A stretch of DNA of 64,000 nt from Sipunculus nudus. Lineage: Eukaryota > Annelida > Sipuncula > Golfingiida > Sipunculidae. The stretch lies in contig CM049310.1 in assembly GCA_026874595.1 (NCBI GenBank), positions 6,262,001 to 6,326,000 of the forward strand. Direction: 5' to 3'. Below are positions 14,871 through 25,141 of the stretch, piece by piece. A program made the translations under genes and the position numbers. Under the pieces are notes generated by a model. It was not told the DNA's origin. It searched no databases and saw only the letters and a list, made by a program, of their open reading frames with translations. Numbering within the stretch: the stretch's first letter is position 1; the number at the start of each line of letters is the position of its first letter.

Positions 14871-16765
14871 TCAGCTATTGTTAGAGCAATCAGATGTGAG
14901 CCATTTGACTCTATATTGCCAAGCTCGCTTGGAATTTAGGTCTCGTTTCCTTAAGATATTTTCAACTTCACAGTAAAGGTCACCATGACCTGGCCTAGTC
15001 CCTTGATTATTATCATTGGTATTTGCACCGTGCTCCGTTTTTCCGTCTGGCATATCAGGCACACTGGTATTTGTTTTGTCGTCTGTCTGGTATCCACGTA
15101 CCTGCTTAGACGCATGCCTGGTGTGTCCACAACATACTCACCTGGATTATATCGTACAAAACAATTTTTAGGCGTTCCTTATGTATTTTGTGGTGCAAGA
15201 GTTTACTTATCAGGTTTGCGGCGTACACAGACATGTGTTTGATAGTTTCTCCACGATGTAATATGGACCTGTCCATGGACGACTGAGCTTCTTGCTGTTT
15301 CCTGCTTTAATATAAGGATTATAAAGATATACTGTGTCGCCAACTGAGAAAAAAAAATTGGTTCATTGGCCAATTTTTCCTATCTTCCTTTCATTGCTTC
15401 ATTCCTGTCTTCTAGGATAATGGTTGTTAGTTGTCGAGCTTATTCTAGCTCAGCTAACTTTTCATGATATAGTCAGCAGCGCTATGATTAAGGGTCGCTG
15501 GTAACTAAAATTTGTTTCTTAAAAATGATATCTGATGATACTCATTGTTCAAAAAGAAAGGGGTGTATTCTGTTAAATCAAGGCATGGGCTGTTATTATC
15601 AATGGCCAATACAAATGGTACAAATCTATCCCAATCATCTTGATTATTATTTGCATCTAAGTATTGGGACAATGTTTAAGTGATGAAAGGCATCATTCGT
15701 TCAGATTGACCGTTGCATGGTGGGTGTCGACTGGTACAATGCGTTTGTTTCACTCATAACTGTTTGAAAACTTCTTTCGTAAGCTGAAATAAATAATTTT
15801 TCTCTTATCAGAATGCAGGTATGATGGTATATTGTGCCTCAATATAACACGCTCTGTGAACGCTGTGGCGCAATGTGGCCTTGATATCCGAAGTGGGAAC
15901 ATATTTTGTCAGGTAATTTATTAATACAATGACATACTTGTTCTTTGTTTCACGGCAAATGGACAGAGGACCGAGGATGTCAGTAATGACTCTTTCCCAC
16001 GGATCACCTACTGGCATAGGAATTACACCTGCTTTGACTGGATGGACTGGCTGCTTCTTCTGTGAGCAAAATTCACAGGAAGACACCCAGTTTCCCATAT
16101 CAGAGCCCACATGAGGCCAAAAATAGTGCATTCTCGTCTTTCCTAAGATTCATGAAATGCATAGATGTCCGCCATGCAGCAAAGAATCATGTGTGCTGAA
16201 GTATGGTGGAAACAAAGCACTTAGGTACAGCAAGCTGTACTGTACACCTGTCTTTTCTTGGGCCTTTACCATGTTTCACATGTACATGGTATAGTAAGCC
16301 ACTGTCAGGATGGACAAAGTAATCAGACTGCTGTAATAAGATGTTTTCCTTTAATTTTTGTTCGTCTGATAATTCACCTGTATTTAAATAGTTGACGATA
16401 GCGGCATAATTCGCATCTGTTAATTGTTTACTTCTCATATCTTCAGTTGATATGTGACACTGAGTATCTTCAGTCTCATGGTCAGCAGATGTGAGCCATG
16501 TATCATTCAGCTGTCTTGTGTGGTTTTGTTGTTGCTGGCGTTAGGTTTCAATGTTATATCGCGTGCCCGACTCATTATCATTGTCACTGGCTGGCGGCTG
16601 GCGTGTGTGACCATCTGGTTGGTTGCACGTGTCTATCTCAGCGTCCTGCTGCGTCTAAATATCAAATGCAAATAGGGAGTGTTCCGATTCTTCCTCGGGC
16701 GACTCACCTACAACTGGATAAATACGCTTGCTGATGCCCCCTGCTTTGAGGTGTTGCTTACCTGG
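14871..16765 (-). pseudogene. Ty3/Gypsy element A: RNase H tail, integrase and C-terminal domain (broken)
   Basis: Reading down the minus strand, RNase H resumes at 16,765 with PGKQHLKAGG. It is followed by an acidic/Gln-rich linker, the H2C2 zinc-binding region (CEFCSQKK with upstream His) and the integrase core. The first catalytic Asp is in ERVITDILGP (about 15,990). A likely second Asp is in LHSDKRK (about 15,815), and the catalytic Glu is in NGQSERM (about 15,715). The C-terminal part has RPWTGPYYIVEKL (about 15,260) and ends in a chromodomain-like stretch, CEVENILRKR...YRVKW, stopping at 14,871. Several frameshifts and stops make it non-functional. The upstream half of this pol gene lies beyond the inserted DNA, at 20,703-23,280. 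Confidence 0.85.
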
Positions 16766-17415
16766 ACTAATAGCCTACTTGGTAAGCCTCCCCTGTGAGG
16801 CTTACGAGCACTCTATTGAAAATATTGGTGTGCGAGCGAGGACACAGATTTTTAGATAAATCATATAATTAGCTTAAAATAAACAAACGCGGGTCTTTAC
16901 CTGGGTGTGTGAACCATTTCTTATAAGTAAAACAAGAAAATTTGCAGGTGGCTATTGGCCCCGCTTGGACCCATTGTTTGCTTGCACTTTCTGTTTGAGT
17001 CACTAGATGGTACTATTTCAGGGACGAGGCAGTAAATTTTATGCTTGAATTTCCATGATGGGTGAGCCTGACACCTAACAGCCAATCAGAAAAAGGACTT
17101 TGAAAACTGGCTTCTCCCTGTGTCCTTGACCCTAAAGCAGCATGTCATGTTTGGTTAAAAACCTGCGAGCATCGCTTCTTAACATTGCACATGGATTATA
17201 TGTTTCATTTTCTTATCTAAGCAAGAAAACAAGTAAGGAGTCGTTGTTAAGAGTATGGTAGCTAGATTACGTTATGTTATGTGGACAGAGGAAGGAGATT
17301 TAGTAATATCAGCCAGGGCACCACCAAAATGCATGCTGTGCTCTCCGTCTCTATATAGAGACGGATACTCTGTCTACTGGACTAAATGCAGTGGCGTCAA
17401 TTTTTCTTCCAGGGT

Positions 17416-17511
17416 GGGGGGGGGGGGGGGGGTGACTCGCCGACACACCCCTTCACATACACACACATATATACTATATATATACCTTTTTGGCGCCTGT
17501 ACGACACATTT

Positions 17512-17549
<38 letters not shown>
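17416..17549. repeat. G17 run and (TA)n microsatellite
   Basis: A 17-base G run at 17,416-17,432 and a TA tract at about 17,516-17,549. Their translation gives spurious YIYIYI frames. Confidence 0.9.
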
Positions 17550-17551
<2 letters not shown>

Positions 17552-18479
17552 CAGGGGTTGCCGAATCGCAGGTTCTCTCGTCAAACTCGAACTCAAGGCA
17601 GACGTTATCAGACGATGTTTAATCAATATAACTTATCAGTACAGGTTCGCACCATGCACATACGCTGTACATATCAAACAGCAGGCTACTCGAGAACTCA
17701 CTCTTGACTCCAGACCTGAGACTTGACTTCCGACCCTTGTCCATGCCATCCCAGTATACTTATACATTCAAGAGGCGTGAGTGAGGACCTTAACAAAACA
17801 GGGGTTGCAAGGCTGGTGCTAATATCGCTATCTGGCCCAGTCAGAGTAAACGTGTGTTTCTTGTTAACGCTTAAAATGGTTATAATGCAAGGACAACTTT
17901 ACGCTCAACAATAAATAATACCTTGCTAGATAGCTCACACAAGACTTTATCAGTAATACTAATTGTGACGTAATCACGAATTATAATTAACTTGTAATGA
18001 GAAATAAACTTAGATTATACTATGTGGATTTTAATTTATCAACTGAAAAATTATAAATAACTGGCAAATTAAATAACGTAAGGTATCTTGGCATATATAT
18101 ACATAAAGAGAACAAAGGGGCCCACCTGATACTCTATTATTCTAAGAAATATAAATTAGGACCTGGTTGCTAATGAAGAATATACTTTAACAGAAAACAC
18201 TCTATCTCTCTCTATATATATCCATATGGGATATTGAGCAGGGGGCGAGGGGAAGACATCAGCCTCATCGCGCAGTCGCTGGGCTGGGTGGCCCCTTACG
18301 CAATAAGACCGGAGGGACCAGAACTAATAGATAATGGCTGGACGTCAAGGGTACACCTAGACCTGTATGTATAAGTGTGTTCTCTGTAACAATATATATA
18401 TCCAGACTGTTACAAAACCATGGGGTTTTAAAGTGCTCAACTAATACAAGGAGCTGTAATACATATATTTCAGGACTTG

Positions 18480-18665
18480 AACACACTTGAACACACTTAC
18501 TTGTGTTCGACAGCTCTGTTTCGTAAGGGCCCCTACGGGCCCTCACTCGTCAGGAACACTGAGTGGTCTTGTCGGGGCTCCTAATACTTGATCCGGGGGA
18601 TTTGTAGTTGGTCAGCAGGTGTTTTGACCTGTGCCTGTATGTCGCTGCGATTTCATTTCTTTTGT
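18480..18665 (-). mobile_element. Inverted 3'-end fragment of a Penelope-like element
   Basis: This segment is the reverse complement of the 3' end of the Penelope-like copy that follows it (about 20,145-20,285). The two share the stretch around GAAATCGCAGCGACAT, then CCCCCGGATCAAGTAT and GACAAGACCACTCAGTG. It keeps a complete hammerhead ribozyme (18,503-18,559). Opposed or inverted terminal copies are a known feature of Penelope-like elements. Confidence 0.8.
18503..18559 (-). ncRNA. Hammerhead ribozyme (type I, Penelope-associated)
   Basis: All conserved parts of a self-cleaving hammerhead are present on the minus strand. Stem I is GTGTTC (18,559-18,554) with GAACAC (18,508-18,503). The core CUGACGA is at 18,553-18,547. 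Stem II (18,546-18,523) pairs two 10-nt arms, GTGAGGGCCC and GGGCCCTTAC, with one G-U pair and a GTAG loop. The core GAAA is at 18,522-18,519. Short stem III is CAG/CTG with a two-base loop (18,518-18,511), closed by the A15.1-U16.1 pair. C17 is at 18,509, so predicted cleavage lies between 18,509 and 18,508. An outer CACT/AGTG helix extends stem I across an internal loop to 18,494-18,565. Hammerheads are established in terminal repeats of Penelope-like elements, where they process the RNA. Activity here is inferred. Confidence 0.88.
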
Positions 18666-18689
18666 TCATCACACTGTAAGACCATAAAC

Positions 18690-20285
18690 CGAACTTTCAA
18701 AACAAACCTACCAGCAGACTAATAAACCCATGCAAACCAGAAATCGGTAAAATTAGCAAACAGATATTTGAAAGGATTAACTCAAAGGTAAAGCAATCCA
18801 CACAATACAACCAATGGAAGCATTCGGAGGATGTGATAACCTGGTTTCGTAAAGTGGAAAATAAACGCACAAAAACATTCATCAGGTTTGATATTTGCGA
18901 TTTCTACCCTTCAATTATAGAAGAGCTCCTAGAGAAAGCCCTGGAATTCGAAGCAAAATTCGACGCAATAACCAATCTTATACAACAACAATACACCATG
19001 GTGCAAGCGCAACAACCCAAATTTCGATGTAACCATGGTTAGTTTCGATGGAGCTGAAACTTGTGAGCTAATTGGTTTATATATTCTATCGCACCTGGAG
19101 CACATTGACATCAATGTGGGCTATACAGGGACGACGGATTAGCCGTTTGCCAAAAAACACCCAAACAATCGGAAGCCATTAAAAAGGAAATTTGCAAAAT
19201 ATTCTCTGAGAACAACCTCCGAATAACAATAGAAGCAAACAAAAAAGTTGTGGACTTTCTGGACATATCACTAGACCTGCGCAGCGGTACATTCAAGCCA
19301 TATTTAAAAACCATTAACAACCCCCTGTATGTATACAAAGAAAGTAAACACCCACCGTCTGTCATAAGAAACATACCGGATAGCATAAATAAAAGACTCG
19401 TCAGAATTTCAGCTAACGAGAGGATTTTAGAGGAGGCAGCGCCTACCTACCAGAATGCGCTTCAAGAGAGCGGCTACAATTACAAATTGCGTTACCACTA
19501 CCACAGCGACTCATACAAAGAAACAAAAACTAAAAGGACAAAAAAACAGCAGAAGGAGAAATATAACTTATAAAACCATTTAGCGAAAACGTGACCACAA
19601 ACATTGAAAAAAAAATTTAATCTTCTTGACAAATGCTTTCCACCCCAGCACAAGCTCCACAAACTACTGACTAAAAAACAGTAAAGCTAAGTTATGGCTG
19701 CATGCCAAACATGGGCCAAATAATAGCAGGACACAACAGGGAGATACTGAACAAATTCAGTGCGCAACAAACGGAACCGAAGAAATGCAACTGTAGAGAC
19801 AAACTTGCCCATTAGAGGGTAACTGTTTAACAAGAAACATTGTGTACCAGGCCACCGTAACACGTCTAAACAATCTGAGACAAGAAACCTACATCGGCCT
19901 AACAGAAAAGACATTCAAAACACGCTACACGGCCCAAAAATCTAGCTTTTAAAACGAAAAGAGACGAAATTCCACCACACTAAGCGAATATATTTGGAAA
20001 ATAAAGGACTTAAATGTGCAATATACCATACAATGGAAGATAATCAGCAAAGCCAGAGCGTACTCCGCATCATCTAAATCGTGTAACCTTTGTTTGGAGG
20101 AAAAGTACTTTATTATTCATCGCCCCTTATTATACACTCTCAACAAAAGAATTGAAATCGCAGCGACATGCAGGCACAGGTCAAAACACCTGCTGACAAA
20201 CAACAAATCCCCCGGATCAAGTATATGGAGCACCGACAAGACCACTCAGTGTTCCCTTACGAAACAGAGCTGTCGAACACAATAT
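18690..20285 (+). pseudogene. Penelope-like retroelement: RT and GIY-YIG remnant
   Basis: The plus strand encodes a broken Penelope-like polyprotein. Recognisable parts in order are RLINPCKPEIGKISKQIF (about 18,718); RT motif A, FDICDFYPSI (about 18,886); VSFDGAETCELIGLY (about 19,040); and RT motif [10 protein letters not shown] (about 19,120), with both catalytic Asp intact. Then come the thumb-side [10 protein letters not shown], a Cys-rich CNCR motif (about 19,795), and a GIY-YIG nuclease remnant, TYIGLTEKTFKTRY (about 19,890), with CNLCLEEK downstream. At least three frameshifts and several stops interrupt it. The 5' part is missing, and the element starts against an inverted copy of its own 3' end. 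It ends at 20,280 in an (AT)n tract. It is certainly a retroelement; the exact Penelope subfamily is unresolved. Confidence 0.85.
20249..20280 (+). pseudogene. Hammerhead ribozyme remnant with core deleted
   Basis: Compared with the intact ribozyme at 18,503-18,559, this copy keeps stem I strand GTGTTC (20,249-20,254), GAAA (20,261-20,264), stem III CAGAGCTG, cleavage-site TC and stem I strand GAACAC. About 25 nt are missing, namely the CUGACGA core and the 5' arm and loop of stem II. It cannot fold as a hammerhead. Confidence 0.85.
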
Positions 20286-20286
20286 A

Positions 20287-20326
<40 letters not shown>

Positions 20327-20405
20327 TATATACTTAAATCACATTTCAAATATATCTTAATAAAATATTTAACGTACAATATATATATATATATATAAAG
20401 TTGCC

Positions 20406-20446
<41 letters not shown>
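20281..20446. repeat. Cluster of (AT)n tracts
   Basis: Three long AT tracts lie at about 20,281-20,322, 20,380-20,396 and 20,410-20,446. They follow the 3' end of the Penelope-like element. A further one is at 20,593-20,630. They produce false reading frames rich in Tyr and Ile. Confidence 0.9.
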
Positions 20447-20448
<2 letters not shown>

Positions 20449-20488
20449 TGTCACGGTGCACATATCAGGGTTCCAACTTCCTTGCCAA

Positions 20489-20575
20489 AGAAGCTTGCTT
20501 TTCTGGCGAAGCGGTTAGAATGCCGGACATCTGTGCATGCCGTGCGGGTTCGATTCCACGATCGGCCCACCAGTC
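20489..20575 (+). repeat. tRNA-derived SINE head
   Basis: The sequence carries an A-box-like TGGCGAAGCGGTTAGAATG (about 20,500) and a canonical B box, GGGTTCGATTCC (about 20,546), spaced as in a tRNA. The acceptor and anticodon stems do not pair properly, so it is a tRNA-derived SINE promoter region and not a working tRNA gene. It sits between (AT)n tracts inside the insertion nest. Confidence 0.6.
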
Positions 20576-20589
20576 ATTTCTCACCCTGT

Positions 20590-20631
<42 letters not shown>

Positions 20632-20702
20632 ATTCCCTGAAAAGTGGGGGGGGGATGACAAAATTGACCATCTTCCCCCACCCCCCAATATTGACGCCCC
20701 TG

Positions 20703-22184
20703 ACGACATGTAACTTTTAATTGGTAAGATTGTAGCAGAGATAACCATCTGGTTAATCTACCATGCGGTTCCTTTAAGTGTGAGAGGCCAAGTGAGTGCT
20801 TCATGGTCAACAAACGCTTCAAATGAAGAGACGCGGAAATAAGGAGCGAATTGTTTGACACCAAATACCAGAGCAAGGCATTCATTTTCAGTAATACCAT
20901 AATTGCGTTCATGTACTTTAAGACTACAACCTGAGTATGCAATAAGGCGTTCCTGACCATTTTCCTGTTCTTATGATAACACCGCCCCTACAGAAAAATC
21001 ACTGGCGTCTGTGTAGACCTTGAAAAGTCGGGATAAATCGGGATTTCCGAGGATAGGAGATGATGTTAAAGCAAGTTTCAAGGCTTCAAACGAGCGCTTG
21101 CATGAATTTGACCAAATGAATGGTACACCTGGTTTTGTCAGTGCATCGAGAAGGGCCGCATGTTTAGCGTAATATTTAATGTGGCTACGATAGTATCCAC
21201 AAATTTTTAAAATGCCCACAGGGATGCCAGACACTTGGGGGTAGGGTTTTCTGAAACAGCATAGACTTTGTCAGGGTCAGGCAGAATGCCTTTTGGTGAT
21301 AAGGTTCGTCTGAAGTATTTGATATCTGTCAATCTAAAGGAACATTTGTTACCATTCAATTTCCAATTTGCAGATCGAAATCTTTCTACCACCTTCTGAA
21401 CATCCATCAGGTGTTATGAAAAATGTTGGGAACATGAGGTAATTAAGACAAGTCTTTTGCTGGAGACCACGTAAAATGTCTTCAATCTTTCTCTTACATG
21501 TGACACTGGAATGGCGCGTTCCTTGAGGTGATCTCCTGAATTGAAACAAACCCATATGGCACAGAAATGCAGTGTATTTGCGAGAATTAGGGTCTAAGAC
21601 ACATTGGAAAACCCCTCTTTGACAATCTAAAGTGCTAAAGTATCTGGGCTTGTTTACATATTAACTCTCTAAGGACTCCTGAGCTGAGGGTGAGCTGAGA
21701 ATTTAATGGCTTGATTTATAGCCCTGTAATCAACCACAAACTGTCAATCCGTACTGCCTTTCTTGGCCAACAGAAAACAAGGAGCACCCCGTTCACTTAC
21801 ATTCTAATCAATGATAGCTTGTGAATGCATGTCTGATATAATGCCTCCTGGTACTTTCTTTTTGTCAGGGGCAATCCTATATGTTCCTTTTCTAATGGGA
21901 GGCATCTGTGGGTCAACTTCAATTTTGTGGGGTACGATGTGACATTATCAGAGCAAATTGTCTGGTTCTACAAAGGTATTCTGAAACCGCCTTATCAGGG
22001 ACAGCAGCTGTTTAGGTTGACTGGTGGTCAGTGAAGTACTATTTACAGTAACTTGGTTGACAATATAGTCCCCTGCATCGCTGCTGGCTTCCTCTGTGCT
22101 GGGCATATGATGAACATTGCTGTCAGTAGCTAACGGCAGTAGAGTGTCATGCTTTGACAGACAAGCTAACTTTCCCGATAGCAC
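20703..22184 (-). pseudogene. Ty3/Gypsy element A: protease-RT linker, RT and RNase H (broken)
   Basis: Minus-strand order: a linker with LLSLIRRFQNTFVEPDN (about 22,000), then RT fragments FVVDYRAINQAIK (about 21,720) and the fingers-palm region. RT motif C is damaged: CLNYL is followed by MFPTFF where the two catalytic Asp should be (about 21,430). KCSFRLTDIKYF and GILPDPDKV (about 21,300) follow, then VYTDASDFSVGAVLS, which opens RNase H (about 21,000). RNase H is cut off after GRLTRWLSLLQSYQLKVTCR at 20,703 by inserted DNA. Multiple frame breaks are present. It belongs with the integrase at 14,871-16,765 and the gag at 22,758-23,280. Confidence 0.85.
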
Positions 22185-22412
22185 TCATGGGAATTGTCTG
22201 AGCAGTGGGATTTATCATGCGTTGCAACACCTTACCATTTTGCACAGCTGCTTATGTCTTGCCCTGACTTACCAGTTAGATTCAAGTGACGGACAGCCGA
22301 TAGTTACTGCGAATACCCAATTAGGCAAAAAAACATGCCTTGAGTTGTGTGAACAGCCTCCGTATATGCAGGTGTCTCAAAATGTTCCTGAGCTACAAGT
22401 TGTCTCTGTCCG

Positions 22413-22730
22413 TCAAATCTTATTGTCCAGTTCTCTCAAAATTCTAGTTTCACATTGTGTTTGTCCAGAAAGAACATACCAAAATGAAACTGGTCTGTAA
22501 CTGATCCACAATATAAAACTGTGCCGATATGAGCTTGCCTGTGTATTTAATGACAAGTAGACCTTACCCATTAGCCATGACTTTGAATTACTGGCAGTTG
22601 TTATACAAGAGTATGTAGGAGGGTGAATTTTGAAATTTTTCCCTAGCCAGAACTTACCAATTACATTAAAATTTACCACTGACAGTTGGGCTCCAGTTTT
22701 ATTAAATCCATTTAAGCTGATGTATTCTGT
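22413..22730 (-). pseudogene. Ty3/Gypsy element A: aspartic protease region
   Basis: On the minus strand, FNKTGAQLSVVNFNVI (about 22,700) corresponds to the retropepsin active-site loop. The catalytic Asp of the usual D-T/S-G triad is replaced, giving KTGA. Downstream flap-like sequence continues to the stop at 22,413. Position between gag and RT supports the assignment. The active-site change and flanking stops make it inactive. Confidence 0.6.
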
Positions 22731-22757
22731 TTGTTGGCAACATTCTTAATGTAGTTG

Positions 22758-23280
22758 CTAAGCAATGATACCTTTGTTGACATGCATAAATATGACATTA
22801 TTCGCTTTTTCGTTAGACATAGAATGATTGTCAGTATCACCACTGCTTGGAGCAGCCTCTGGTCGATATAAGCCGCAGGAGAGGGCGGAATGAAAGTGGG
22901 TGCCACACAACTGGCATACAACTTCGGGGGCATTACTGCAAGGCTCAGCAATATTAACTGTAGCCTGAGGTTTGAGCACGAGTTGAAGCATTTGTGACAG
23001 CAAGTCAGTCTGTTCTTTTACACTGGCTTGAAGGGAGATGATGGCCTCGTTCGTCGGCGACTTTGGTGTCATCACCGCTCTCTGTGTTCTGTGCCTCCAG
23101 GGCTAGCCCCGCCGCGTTGGTAACCCCCTACAATGTCTTGTGTTGGCTGGAAATCACTAATGTTTTCAGGTGCGCAGGCAGTCCTCTGATGAGAAAAGTT
23201 ATCAGGTCAGCGTCTGTCATTAAGACAGGCACAACGATAATAAATGTGTTTAATGTAATCCTATAAAAAGTCGATCCCAC
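22758..23280 (-). pseudogene. Ty3/Gypsy element A: gag with zinc knuckle
   Basis: The minus strand encodes FLIRGLPAHLKTLV (about 23,200), typical of retrotransposon capsid, an in-frame stop, then a stretch with ASVKEQTDLLSQMLQLV. A canonical CCHC zinc knuckle follows, CQLCGTHFHSALSC (C-x2-C-x4-H-x4-C, about 22,880-22,921). The upstream end abuts the 3' remnant of element B at about 23,280-23,290. Codons are interrupted, so it is a remnant. Confidence 0.75.
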
Positions 23281-23289
23281 CCAAACAAT

Positions 23290-24317
23290 ATCCATCGTCT
23301 AATCTTAGCGATACCCGGATCGTTTGACTTTAGTTGGCACAACTGGCCTACACTCCAGTTGTCTAGCCAGTTTGATTGAGCAGCCTGTTCAGTGTCTGTT
23401 TCGGTTGTTGTTATTTCAGTTTTCTGGGATTGGGGGATGGTTGCACGACAATCATGCCGTTTTCACCAAGTTCACTGCTTCCTAGTATGTTCATCAGCAT
23501 TTCTATGTTCGGCTCCAGGACGGTAGCGATTAGTAAAGTAATACATATCTAGCACGGAATTCCACCTAACCATCATTCCCTCTGGTTCCTTAAAGTTCAG
23601 TAGCCATTGTAGAGAGGTATGGTCCGGCCTGATCAGAAATGGTGGTCCCCGTAAGTACATGCGGAAGTGCTTGACGAATGTCACCACTGTCAGCAACTCT
23701 CGTTTTGTGGTGCAGTATTTCCTCTTGGCCCAGCGAAGGCATTTGCTCGCGTAAGCCATATCTCGCACTTACCCATCTTAAATCTGTGTGAGGCAGCTTC
23801 CAATGCTGACCCCATCCACATCCCTATATAGGATCAATAGACCTTCAAGGCGAGGATATGCCAAAACAGGTGCGGTAGTCAGCTTCTGTTTCAAACGCCG
23901 GAAGGCTTCCTCACAGTCATCATCCGACTTAAACTCAAGTGATTTTCTTTGTCAATGCCGTTAGTAATGAGGCGGTTTGTGCGTACTCTGGCATGAATCT
24001 ACTGTTATACGCAGGGAAGCCATGGAAGCTTCTCAATTCATATTAACACTCTGGAGTCTTCCCTCCCAGCACAAACCTGGTTTTGTCTGGGAAACACTTG
24101 ACTCCTTTGCAAAACACAATATGTCCCAAGAACTATACACTCTCAGCTGGCATAATGTACATTTCCTGGGTTTCAGCCTCAAAATTGCTGATCTCAGTTG
24201 GTTGAATACCATCTCCAAGTTTGTTAAAGCCTGGTCACAGTTTGTCCCAAACAAAATTATGTCGTCAAGATATACGAGACATCTCGCGCAGTGAGGTCCT
24301 CGGAGTACCAGTTCCAT
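23290..24317 (-). pseudogene. Ty3/Gypsy element B: RT, RNase H and linker
   Basis: Minus-strand order: RT motif C with intact catalytic pair, CLVYLDDIILFG (about 24,265), then primer-grip-side KPRKCTLC. A frameshifted connection region follows, with DDCEEAFRRLKQKLTTAPVLAYP (about 23,880). RNase H has KYCTTKRELLTVVTFVKHFR and LRGPPFLIRPDHTSLQWLL (about 23,600), ending in RPGAEHRNADEH. A linker, SNWLDNWSVGQLCQLKSNDP (about 23,370), leads toward where an integrase should start. The integrase is missing, because element A's gag begins at once. Frameshifts are present. Confidence 0.8.
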
Positions 24318-24419
24318 TAACCTGGAAAAGACTGATGGGTACTTTGCTCAGCCCCAAACGGTATGAGTGGTGCCTCAAGAGACTCACTTAGTCTTACTCT
24401 GCAGCAGCTGTCACTTGAA

Positions 24420-24790
24420 TCAGCCCGTAACGGACCGTTCGTGTTCTGTATTAAGGTGAGGCAATGTGTGCGTACTATGGCATGAATCTACTGTTATACA
24501 AGGCGAAGCTATGGAAGCTTCTCTCTTCAGATAAATTCTCTGGAGTCTTCCCTTCCAGCACGCAATCAGGCAACTAATATCTCGCATAAACTTTTTTCCA
24601 ACAATTCTCTCCAGGGAACCTAACTTGGTGATAACAAAGCTGCTGTTCCATACCTGGCTACCTAATCGAAACTTCAAATCAATGTCCCCTCTGACGTCCA
24701 TCTTCGCAAGGAGTTCTGATTTCCCAACCCGAATCCCTCAGCTTACGCTTTGCATAGTATTGGAGCTTCCGAAAGAAAGAGTAGTCAAAA
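24420..24790 (-). pseudogene. Ty3/Gypsy element B: protease C-terminal region
   Basis: On the minus strand, VWNSSFVITKLGSLERIVGKKFMRDISCLI resembles the C-terminal half of a retroviral-type aspartic protease (the I-x-G-x-x-F-L-x-x-x-x-C pattern). I do not see the D-T/S-G active-site triad upstream, so the N-terminal half is lost or frameshifted. The 3' part (24,458-24,562) is a copy of a segment of the same element's RT region, described under findings. Confidence 0.55.
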
Positions 24791-25141
24791 CATATCAGTA
24801 TCACTTTCAACCAGAAGGTCGACTTTTTTTATTTTGGACGACACTCTTTATTAACCATCCGCCCTTTATGCTGGTGGTTCTTTGGGTACTCTTATTTGGT
24901 TTGGTATCTCTCTTCTGGTTAGACATATCCTATGGTTTCTTTTGTCCTGTTGGAAAGTTTGCCTTGAAGTGGATTCCATCTAACTTTGGCCTCACGCGTA
25001 CCTCTATCGCTTGTGTAAGCTGACCACGTTTGACTTGCTCCTGTCAATACTTGCAATAGCTTGTTAACCTGCTCAGCTAGAGACTCTGTTCGTCATCTGT
25101 TATCTGTTCATCAGTTTGCGTTCCCGGACAGCTACCGGAGC

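Larger units (their letters stand above)
16766..20702. mobile_element. Composite insertion nest inside element A RNase H
   Basis: Element A's RNase H stops after LKVTCR at 20,703 and resumes with PGKQHL at 16,765, so these 3.9 kb entered an existing pol gene. The right edge starts on the minus strand with CAGGGGCGTCAAT. A similar 13-mer, CAGTGGCGTCAAT, lies at 17,389-17,401 on the plus strand, so a hAT-type element of about 3.3 kb (17,389-20,702) may be the main insert. Its 8-bp flanks, ACTAAATG and ACGACATG, match at only six of eight positions. 16,766-17,388 is unexplained non-coding DNA that opens with a 9-bp-stem hairpin (GTAAGCCTC/GAGGCTTAC). Confidence 0.6.

Noticed and set aside
15929-16734. 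Plus-strand open frames at 15,929-16,114 and 16,454-16,734
   Set aside because: They are antisense to the integrase and linker of Gypsy element A, whose motifs are clear on the minus strand.
17255-17707. 150-codon plus-strand open frame
   Set aside because: It runs through a G17 run and a (TA)n tract and encodes low-complexity YIYIY; no domain is present.
20489-20575. Genuine tRNA gene
   Set aside because: The B box is good, but the acceptor and anticodon stems do not pair, so a SINE head is more likely.
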